NCBI GenBank assembly: GCA_903856995.1
Contig: CAIODK010000258.1
Span: 1 to 9,412, forward strand
Length of the DNA stretch: 9,412 bases
Source of the DNA: an uncultured Burkholderiales bacterium
GTDB lineage: Bacteria; Pseudomonadota; Gammaproteobacteria; Burkholderiales; Burkholderiaceae_C
Direction: 5' to 3'
Positions 1-5,542 of this stretch are shown piece by piece. Under the pieces are notes generated by a model that was not told the DNA's origin, did no database searches, and saw only the letters and a program-made list of their open reading frames with translations. The stretch's first letter is position 1. The number at the start of each line of letters is the position of its first letter. The translations under genes and the position numbers were made by a program.

Positions 1-209
1 ATCTTCCAAGCACCGCCGTGAGCACCGCCATGTCCCTCATCAATGATTTTCTTGATGATGATGACGGGCGCAGGTGCGGCCTCTTTTTCTTCTTCGGCTT
101 TCGCCGCGGCGGCAGCGGCAGCGGCGACGGCCGCTGCTGCTTCAGCTGCTGCGGCTGCAGCAGCCGCTTCTTCTTGAGCGACTGTGTCGGCGTCTTTGTC
201 GTCAGCCAT
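1..209 (-). CDS. motB: MotB flagellar stator protein, N-terminal part, with alanine-rich extension
   Basis: Stator subunit that, with MotA, forms the proton channel and anchors the motor to peptidoglycan. Only the first 69 codons are in the window; the left edge cuts the gene before the membrane helix. Residues 49-69 (PVIIIKKIIDEGHGGAHGG, then AWK) match the conserved cytoplasmic stretch just before the MotB transmembrane helix. The catalytic Asp and the OmpA-like domain lie outside. The ATG at 209-207 shares one base with the motA stop (TAATG), which fixes the start, and no later in-frame Met exists before residue 69. Oddity: residues 1-48 are a long Ala/Glu/Lys tail, with 20 alanines in residues 15-36, whereas typical MotB has only about ten residues here. 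Identity is secure from motif plus position after motA; the role of the tail is unknown. Confidence 0.93.
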   Translation of the reverse strand, partial: MADDKDADTVAQEEAAAAAAAAEAAAAVAAAAAAAAKAEEEKEAAPAPVIIIKKIIDEGHGGAHGGAWK

Positions 210-1069
210 TATTTTCTCAACGCGTCAAAGAGTTCGCCAAACGTAGGCTGAGCATGGTGGTTGATACACACGCGCGCAGCTTCAATGATCAAGGGAACGG
301 GGTAGCCATGCATGTTGCCAATGATGACTTGCTGCGCCACTTTCATGATTTCGCCGTCTTCGTCAATGATCTGCGTGAGGCGTTTGCCGAACGGCTCGAA
401 AATACCGTAGGCCAAGAACACACCCAAGAACGTACCCACCAACGCGCCACCAATCAAGGCGCCCAACACAGGGGGGGGTTGGTCAATCGCGCCCATGGTC
501 TTCACCACACCCAACACGCAAGCCACAATGCCCAGCGCCGGTAGGGCGCCAGCAAGGGTGGCAATGGCGTCGGCGTTTTGCATTTCGCTGTGGTGGTGAT
601 GCTTGATGGAGGTGGTCATCACATCTTCCACGGCATAAGGGCTCAAGGTGCCTGAGGAGACGACCATCAATCGGATGGTGTCGCAAATCAAACCGACCAA
701 GCCATGGTCATGCAGCATCTTGGGACATTCACCAAAAATGGCGCTGGCCTCTGGGTTTTCAACGTGTGATTCCATCGCCACGGCACCCTCTGCCTTGAGC
801 GTTTTCATCAGCTTAGAGATCACGGAAATGATGCCGATGTAATCTTCTTTGTGGTATTTCGGGCCTTTGATCACACGACCCATGCCGCCCCAAGCGCCCT
901 TGAAGATGGCACCCGAGTTGCCGGTGATCATGCCGCCAACGCCAGCACCACCAATGATGAACATCTCAAAGGGGGTGGCTTTGATAATCGGCGCCAAACT
1001 ACCGCCAGCGATCACGAAACCGCCGAACACGCAAATGAACAGTACGACCAAACCAATAATTGCTGACAT
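209..1069 (-). CDS. motA: MotA flagellar motor stator, proton-conducting membrane protein
   Basis: Membrane subunit of the stator that converts proton flow into torque on FliG. Its 286 residues are close to the usual E. coli-type length (about 295). Four membrane segments are visible: about 3-23, 34-50, 172-193 and 203-224. The large cytoplasmic loop carries K92 and E100, which line up with E. coli Arg90 and Glu98, the residues that contact FliG. P177 and P226 line up with channel prolines 173 and 222. The start is supported by GGGGAGAG at 1076-1083, six bases from the ATG. The stop overlaps the motB start, so the two are coupled. Oddities: four histidines in a row (157-160) in the loop before the third helix, and an eight-C tract (471-478) encoding Pro198-200. 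A terminator precedes it after fliS, but I could not identify its own promoter. Confidence 0.97.
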   Translation of the reverse strand: MSAIIGLVVLFICVFGGFVIAGGSLAPIIKATPFEMFIIGGAGVGGMITGNSGAIFKGAWGGMGRVIKGPKYHKEDYIGIISVISKLMKTLKAEGAVAMESHVENPEASAIFGECPKMLHDHGLVGLICDTIRLMVVSSGTLSPYAVEDVMTTSIKHHHHSEMQNADAIATLAGALPALGIVACVLGVVKTMGAIDQPPPVLGALIGGALVGTFLGVFLAYGIFEPFGKRLTQIIDEDGEIMKVAQQVIIGNMHGYPVPLIIEAARVCINHHAQPTFGELFDALRK

Positions 1070-1075
1070 CTAACA

Positions 1076-1083
1076 CTCTCCCC
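1076..1083 (-). promoter_or_regulatory. motA ribosome binding site
   Basis: GGGGAGAG on the minus strand, ending six bases before the motA ATG. It is a good Shine-Dalgarno match and supports the 1069 start. Confidence 0.75.
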
Positions 1084-1094
1084 AAGCAGGTTGA

Positions 1095-1122
1095 CGCACC
1101 CAAGCTAAAGAACTTGGATGCG
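1095..1122 (-). other. Stem-loop in the motA leader
   Basis: On the minus strand the arms CGCATCCAAG and CTTGGGTGCG form a ten-base-pair stem (one G-T pair) around an eight-base loop, TTCTTTAG. It ends 25 bases before the motA ATG, upstream of its ribosome binding site. No T run follows on either strand, so it does not look like an intrinsic terminator. It could be a structure in the motA leader RNA or a DNA operator. The rest of the fliS-motA gap (1123-1160) shows no promoter I can support. Confidence 0.5.
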
Positions 1123-1160
1123 CCTGAAAATTTTCCAAACAACCTGCAAGATTAACTGAT

Positions 1161-1189
1161 AAATAAAACAATTCTGCTGAAAGGCAGAA
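1161..1189 (-). terminator. Probable intrinsic terminator after fliS
   Basis: Starting nine bases beyond the fliS stop, TTCTGC and GCAGAA form a six-base-pair stem with a six-base loop (1172-1189). It is followed at once by a T-rich run, TTGTTTTATTT, on the minus strand. The stem is short, so termination may be partial and allow some readthrough into motA. Confidence 0.5.
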
Positions 1190-1197
1190 AAGCTCTA

Positions 1198-1620
1198 TCA
1201 GTTCATCATGCCGGCCGGTCGGTTACTCGCTGGCACCAAGGAAGGCACGCCTTCCCAAGCGTCGCGAATTTCGCGCATCAAACCATGAATCTCATCCAGC
1301 ACAACCAGATCGTTGTGCGCATTGACGTGAAACAAACGACGGGTCACATAGCTGTACAACTCATTGAGGTTGTTGGCCAGATCGCCACCTTTTTCAAAAT
1401 CCAAGGCACCTTGCAAACCAATCACGATGCGGCTGGCACGTGCAATGGCTTTGGATTTTTCTGTGATATTTTTATGTTGGATGTGTCCACGCGCAGTGGA
1501 CAAGCTCTCCAATAAGCCATCAAACAACATTTGAATCAATTGCACATTGTTGGCCGTGGCAACGCCGCTGCTGACTTTGACATCGCCGTAACTTTGAATG
1601 GCTCGTGAATTGGCTCGCAT
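1198..1620 (-). CDS. fliS: FliS flagellin export chaperone
   Basis: Cytoplasmic chaperone that binds the C-terminal part of flagellin, stops it polymerising early and helps bring it to the export gate. Its 140 residues fit the family (about 120-150). The helical-bundle signature is clear: NNVQLIQMLFDGLLESL near the N-terminus, then IVIGLQGALDFEKGGDLANN, with LNELYSYVTRRLF following directly. The C-terminus is a short Pro/Met-rich tail. AGGAG at 1628-1632, seven bases before the ATG, supports the start. fliS usually sits next to fliD and flagellin; here it is alone between an unknown ORF and motA. It has its own sigma-28 promoter upstream and a probable terminator downstream, so it looks like a single-gene late transcription unit. 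The assignment rests on the sequence and is firm. Confidence 0.95.
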   Translation of the reverse strand: MRANSRAIQSYGDVKVSSGVATANNVQLIQMLFDGLLESLSTARGHIQHKNITEKSKAIARASRIVIGLQGALDFEKGGDLANNLNELYSYVTRRLFHVNAHNDLVVLDEIHGLMREIRDAWEGVPSLVPASNRPAGMMN

Positions 1621-1627
1621 CTGATAA

Positions 1628-1632
1628 CTCCT
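1628..1632 (-). promoter_or_regulatory. fliS ribosome binding site
   Basis: AGGAG on the minus strand, seven bases before the fliS ATG, in the short leader below the sigma-28 promoter. Confidence 0.75.
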
Positions 1633-1657
1633 GTGTATTTCTTAGCTTACACAGACA

Positions 1658-1684
1658 GTATCGGAAGTGGTCACCCAAACTTGA
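1658..1684 (-). promoter_or_regulatory. Sigma-28 (FliA) promoter of fliS
   Basis: The minus strand reads TCAAGTTT (1677-1684), eleven bases, then TCCGATAC (1658-1665). The enteric sigma-28 consensus is TAAAGTTT-N11-GCCGATAA, so 13 of 16 positions match with exact spacing. Transcription should begin near 1650, giving a leader of about 30 bases with the fliS ribosome binding site inside it. The site lies in the 97-base gap between the unknown ORF and fliS, one gene after fliA itself. Confidence 0.8.
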
Positions 1685-1717
1685 GGGACATTCGCGGCTG
1701 CAGGATGTGATTTCATA

Positions 1718-2548
1718 TTAAGCAGGCTTAGCCTCAAGTTCAGCGGTTGCTTTGCCTGAATGCATGACCGGTTCGACCGTTTCAGCGGCAATTTCTTGCC
1801 GCTTTTGGTCTTCATAGGCTTGCACATGTTCTCGGCCTTGTGCCAAGTCTTCGGGTGTCAGTCCACGCTCATCGCTGTTTTCCAACAAGCCGTTGCCCAA
1901 CACCGCATTGGCGTCTGTTTCATCCGTCAGGGACAAGGTGGTGTGCTCTGGTTCATCCACGGGCACGTCTTCAAACAAGAAGTCTGAGTACGGCACGTCA
2001 TGGGTGAGGCCGACGCGTTGGTACAACATGTCGACCACACTGTCGACGGTTTGCTTCAGGCGCAGCAACACCTCTGGATCGGGGTCGTTGGCATAGCTGC
2101 CCGCAAACTCCAGCGCCGAGCGGTAGATGCTGCCCAAATATTGGGGTGGCAACCAAGATTGGATAAAACCGCGGGCCGTCGAGATCTTGCGTGTGGAGCT
2201 GGGCACCTTGCTTTCATCACCGCTCGACTCTTCCAAACCATCCTTGAAGGTGGCTGTGATGTGTTCACGCAGAATCGGTTCGTAATGTGGGCGCAGCGCT
2301 TCAACCAAGGTTGGATCAAAGCCTTCGACTTGTTTGCCATTCACGGCGTCCCACAGCTTCTTGCCTTCCAAACCGGAAAACAACAAATCGGTGGGGATGT
2401 CCGTGCCAAAAGACTTCGCTGACGGTGCTTCAGGCTGCGGCGCCTCATACATCCGGGCCAAGTGGTTGACTTTGTCGATGAGGTAGAGGGTCAGGATCAC
2501 CAAGAGCAGCAAGACCCAAGAGATCATGTTCATCATGAAGTTACTCAT
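1718..2548 (-). CDS. Unrecognised single-pass membrane protein in the flagellar operon
   Basis: I do not recognise this 276-residue protein. Residues 9-24 form one hydrophobic helix (ISWVLLLLVILTLYLI). No charges precede it and K26, H29 and R32 follow, so by the positive-inside rule the bulk should face the cytoplasm. A Pro-rich linker (about 36-45) leads to a folded-looking part (about 50-182) with LLFSGLEGKKLWDAVNGK at 55-72, LRPHYEPILREHI at 85-97 and SWLPPQYLGSIYRSALEFAG at 131-150. Residues 190-276 are acidic and low in complexity. The start is well supported: its ATG overlaps the fliA stop as ATGA, with AAGGAG six bases upstream. It is the last gene of the flhA-flhF-flhG-fliA operon, so a flagellar or polar role is likely, but no function can be assigned from sequence alone. 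Confidence 0.88.
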   Translation of the reverse strand: MSNFMMNMISWVLLLLVILTLYLIDKVNHLARMYEAPQPEAPSAKSFGTDIPTDLLFSGLEGKKLWDAVNGKQVEGFDPTLVEALRPHYEPILREHITATFKDGLEESSGDESKVPSSTRKISTARGFIQSWLPPQYLGSIYRSALEFAGSYANDPDPEVLLRLKQTVDSVVDMLYQRVGLTHDVPYSDFLFEDVPVDEPEHTTLSLTDETDANAVLGNGLLENSDERGLTPEDLAQGREHVQAYEDQKRQEIAAETVEPVMHSGKATAELEAKPA

Positions 2549-3303
2549 GCGTGTCTCCTTAGCTCAGCTTTCTCGGCATCTGCAGGGTTTTCGACCTTCA
2601 AAGTGACGCGCAGTTTTTTGACCACGGACGACAAAATCTGACTGATGCGAGATTCGCTCACGCCCAGGGTCTCGCCGATCTCTTTGAGGTTGAACTCTTC
2701 CACGTAATAGAGTTGCATGACCAGTTGTTCGCGCTCAGGTAAGAGCGCAATGGCATCGGTCACCGCATCCATGAACTGTGCTTCTTCAACAATCACATCG
2801 GGTTGTTGGGAGCTGTCGTCGGCAATGGTCATCACTTCTTCGGTGACGACTTCCATGGAGTAGGTCTCGAAGCGCTTGGCTTTGCCGCGCTCTCGGTGGA
2901 ACTCTTCCAGATCTTTGCCCATGTATTCGGCAATTTCGGCTTGGGTGGGCGCACGGCCCAACTCAGCTGCCAAGGCGTGAATGGTGGTGTTGTGTTCTTT
3001 GTTGAACGCGACCGCTGAGCGGGGCAGGAACGACAAGCGACGCACTTCATCGAGCATGGCACCGCGTACACGGCTGTGTGCGAAGTTTTCAAACTCAATG
3101 CCCTTGACCGGATCGAATGCGCGTGATGCCTCAAGCAGGCCAATCATGCCCACTTGAATCAGCTCATCGAGCTCCATGAATGCGGGGATGCGGGCCTTCA
3201 AGTGCAAAGCGACGCGTTTGACCAAGCCCAAATGGGCCATGACCAACTCTTCGCCTTTGGGCTTGCAGGAGTCGTACATCTGTACGGGTGAAAGTACTCT
3301 CAT
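2545..3303 (-). CDS. fliA: FliA, flagellar sigma factor (sigma-28)
   Basis: RNA polymerase sigma factor for late flagellar genes such as flagellin, chemotaxis and stator genes; normally held off by FlgM until the hook is finished. The 252 residues match FliA length. Region 2 spans about 20-90, including MELDELIQVGMIGLLEAS and VRGAMLDEVRRLSFLPRS. Region 3 follows at about 97-170. Region 4 has its helix-turn-helix at about 205-232 (NLKEIGETLGVSESRISQIL). The start overlaps the flhG stop as ATGA and has no strong ribosome binding site of its own, so coupled translation is likely. A second Met at residue 9 is a less likely start. Its expected target site is seen just downstream, ahead of fliS. 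Confidence 0.97.
   Translation of the reverse strand: MRVLSPVQMYDSCKPKGEELVMAHLGLVKRVALHLKARIPAFMELDELIQVGMIGLLEASRAFDPVKGIEFENFAHSRVRGAMLDEVRRLSFLPRSAVAFNKEHNTTIHALAAELGRAPTQAEIAEYMGKDLEEFHRERGKAKRFETYSMEVVTEEVMTIADDSSQQPDVIVEEAQFMDAVTDAIALLPEREQLVMQLYYVEEFNLKEIGETLGVSESRISQILSSVVKKLRVTLKVENPADAEKAELRRHA
2555..2560 (-). promoter_or_regulatory. Strong ribosome binding site of the unknown ORF
   Basis: AAGGAG on the minus strand, inside the end of fliA, six bases before the ATG at 2548. It is the strongest ribosome binding site in the operon and argues that the unknown ORF is a real gene that is well translated. Confidence 0.8.
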
Positions 3304-4127
3304 GTGTCAGACGAACTGTTTTGCATCAGTCGCTCCATGAAGAATTGAAGACCGCCGGAGGGGTGGTCAATCTGGCGCAAGTGTGTGCATGCCTCTGCTA
3401 AGCGCATGTAATCACGAGCGGCGGCGGTACCAGGGGCAAGCTCTATCACCGACTGGTATTTCTTGAGGGCACGCAACACCATCTCGTCGTCTTCGATCGA
3501 GGTGAGGTAGTGCACCGACTCACCCAAGAAACGTACGCAGACGTCATTGAGTTTTTTATAAAGCTTCCAGCCTTCCGACTGGTTTCTGACCATGTTGGGC
3601 AACAAATAGATTTCGTCCAAACCCATTTCTTTGCTCAAGATTTTGATCGTGCCGTAGGCGTCAGCGATCGAAGAGGGGTCGTCTTTGACCACGATAAATC
3701 GACGTTGGCAGGCAGCCAAGAACGACAGTACCGAAGGTGAAATTCCGGCAGCGACGTCGACGATTAAAAAATCCACATCATCAGCCAATACGCCGAACGA
3801 CTGCACGATGCTGGCCGCTTGGATGTCGCTCAGGCCCGCTAACTCTTGCATGCCAGAGGCACCTGGAATCAGCTTCACGCCTTGACGGGTGGTGATGACG
3901 ATTTCTTGCAAGGTTTTTTGTCCTGCCAAGAAATGTCCCAAGTTGTATTCAGCGCGCGCGCCAAGTGCAATTTGTGCGTTGGCCAAACCGAGGTCGGCGT
4001 CAAACAACATGACGCTGTGGCCCATCTGCCTTAGCGCAACCGCCAAGTTGATGGAGGTCGTGGTTTTACCCACACCACCCTTGCCGCTGGCGATGCCGAT
4101 GACTTCTGTTCTTCGTGGTTCACTCAT
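3300..4127 (-). CDS. flhG: FlhG (FleN), MinD-like ATPase controlling flagellar number
   Basis: MinD/ParA-type ATPase that limits how many flagella are built, acting with FlhF at the pole; in Pseudomonas (FleN) it also restrains the activator FleQ. The 275 residues fit the family. The deviant Walker A motif SGKGGVGKTT is at 14-23, with both lysines (K16, K21). DADLGLAN is at 43-50 and the second Asp motif, DVAAGIS, begins at D124. The C-terminal FFMERLM (about 263-269) resembles the membrane-targeting helix. The N-terminus shows no DQAxxLR motif, the segment that in other FlhG proteins stimulates FlhF GTPase. A longer start is excluded because an in-frame TGA lies two codons upstream of the ATG. 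It overlaps flhF by eight bases and fliA by four. Identity is firm. Confidence 0.96.
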   Translation of the reverse strand: MSEPRRTEVIGIASGKGGVGKTTTSINLAVALRQMGHSVMLFDADLGLANAQIALGARAEYNLGHFLAGQKTLQEIVITTRQGVKLIPGASGMQELAGLSDIQAASIVQSFGVLADDVDFLIVDVAAGISPSVLSFLAACQRRFIVVKDDPSSIADAYGTIKILSKEMGLDEIYLLPNMVRNQSEGWKLYKKLNDVCVRFLGESVHYLTSIEDDEMVLRALKKYQSVIELAPGTAAARDYMRLAEACTHLRQIDHPSGGLQFFMERLMQNSSSDT

Positions 4128-5505
4128 GGGTCAGGCCTGTGGTTTCGGTTTTAATTTTCGCCGCGATTTGCGACAGTTTGGATACAGCCAATTGGTTCAC
4201 CGCTGTATCACGCGCGCTTTGTTGTGCTTGAGCTTCGGTCTCAGGCAAGGGTAAGTTGTCGAGGGCGCATTGCACCAAACCGGCCAAAGACACGTCTTGC
4301 ACCAAGTCCGCGGATCGGTCGCCATGGCTGGCAACAGACACGCTCAAGGTTTTGTCGGTCAAGAACTGCAACAAGGCCCAAGGCTGGTTGGACTCATCGA
4401 GCTTGCTGAGCATCAAAGAGTCCCACACGTTGTCGGCGTTGTCAAACACGCGACGGATATTGGCCGCTGATGCGTCCGCAGGAATCACCGCGTGGCATTG
4501 GACATTCAGTTGCATGGCGCGAATTTCGGCCAAACGTTCGTTCATTTGCACGCCGGCGGTGTCAATCAAGATGAGTTGACGGTCTGTGTGCTCGTCAAGC
4601 AAGAGCTTCAACGTGGCGGCGTTGGTGGCACGGAAGGAATCCACACCCGATTGCGCGCACAACAATTGTGTTTGGTTCCAAGCGCCAGCACGCTGGTCTT
4701 GGAAGCTGATGACCATGACTTTTTCACAGCCATGATGTTGCGCAGCGTTTTGAGCCAAACGCGCCACCATCATCGACTTGCCTGCGCCCGAGGGTCCCGC
4801 CAAAGCGTGGATGCCGGAGACCGGGGTGGCCGCTTGTGTTTGCTCCACGGCGTGGCTGAGCTGACGGCTCAAGCCACCCATGGCATCGGCCAGGTTGTCG
4901 TGGTCTTTGATGCTGTCTATCAACAAGGCGCGAAGTGCAACGGGGATGGGGGCATCGTTCAAGGCGTCACGCAAAGGTGAGATGGCGGCGGGCAAAGGCA
5001 TGCCGCCTTGCCATGCAGCCATTTGTTGACCGAGTTTGAATTCACGGCGCAGTGAGTTGAGCTCTTCACGGACCAGCGCCACGATCTCGCGGCCCCGAAA
5101 GGTGTCGTGCTCTTCGGCGGCACGTTTGGCGACTTCTTCTACAGACGGTGCGGCAACTTTGGCCACGACTGGGGTCTTTGATGCCGCGGGTTTGGCCGTC
5201 ATTTCAACCACGGGCTTAGCCACTTTGGTGGCTTGGCGTTCGCGGGCGTCGCGTTTGTTTTGGTCGAGTGTTTGGCCCAGCAAAAAATCGAACTTACCCG
5301 TGGGTTTGGTCGATGCTGCAAAGCTGGTTTTCACAAACGGATCGGCTTCCTCGGGTGTCAAGGGGGCTAAATCGATCGCCACGATCAGCTCGGTCAACCC
5401 ATTGACCTGACTGCTCGAAATGACGAGCACGTCAGAACCGTATTGGGCCACGGCTTTTTCATTGGCAGCGCGGATGTCGCGGGCAAGGATGCGTTTGAGT
5501 TCCAT
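4120..5505 (-). CDS. flhF: FlhF, SRP-type GTPase for flagellar placement (divergent)
   Basis: GTPase of the SRP54/FtsY family that marks the site, usually a pole, where the flagellum is built. It has 461 residues. The B domain starts in typical fashion (MELKRILARDIRAANEKAV, later VNGLTELIVAIDL), followed by an Ala/Lys/Val-rich linker (about 85-130). The helical N domain is about 175-222. The G domain has P-loop GPSGAGKS at 237-244, DTAG at 315-318 and SKLDE at 367-371. The DTYRIGAxEQL motif usual in FlhF is altered to QDQRAGAWNQTQL around 269-281, and the closing loop (usually TDGQxVPEDL) reads SHGDRSADL, so binding or hydrolysis may differ. It begins 37 bases after the flhA stop and overlaps flhG by eight bases, placing it in the operon. 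No strong ribosome binding site is seen. Confidence 0.93.
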   Translation of the reverse strand: MELKRILARDIRAANEKAVAQYGSDVLVISSSQVNGLTELIVAIDLAPLTPEEADPFVKTSFAASTKPTGKFDFLLGQTLDQNKRDARERQATKVAKPVVEMTAKPAASKTPVVAKVAAPSVEEVAKRAAEEHDTFRGREIVALVREELNSLRREFKLGQQMAAWQGGMPLPAAISPLRDALNDAPIPVALRALLIDSIKDHDNLADAMGGLSRQLSHAVEQTQAATPVSGIHALAGPSGAGKSMMVARLAQNAAQHHGCEKVMVISFQDQRAGAWNQTQLLCAQSGVDSFRATNAATLKLLLDEHTDRQLILIDTAGVQMNERLAEIRAMQLNVQCHAVIPADASAANIRRVFDNADNVWDSLMLSKLDESNQPWALLQFLTDKTLSVSVASHGDRSADLVQDVSLAGLVQCALDNLPLPETEAQAQQSARDTAVNQLAVSKLSQIAAKIKTETTGLTHE

Positions 5506-5542
5506 AGGGTCAGCTCACTCTGTCTTTGTAATGGTTTGCGGT

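Noticed and set aside
74..544. 156-codon plus-strand open frame over motB and motA
   Set aside because: It is antisense to two clearly identified stator genes, and its Arg/Leu/Gln-rich start only mirrors the alanine codons of motB.
1083..1111. A sigma-28 promoter for motA (CCAAGTTC-N11-TGCGTCAA)
   Set aside because: Only about half of the consensus positions match, the -10 part is poor, and it would overlap the stem-loop.
1095..1122. The motA leader hairpin as an intrinsic terminator
   Set aside because: No T run follows the stem on either strand. The hairpin nearer to fliS, with its T-rich tail, is the better terminator.
1642..1716. 24-codon reading frame between the unknown ORF and fliS
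   Set aside because: It has no usable ribosome binding site, and the sigma-28 promoter of fliS lies within it. Better explained as a control region.
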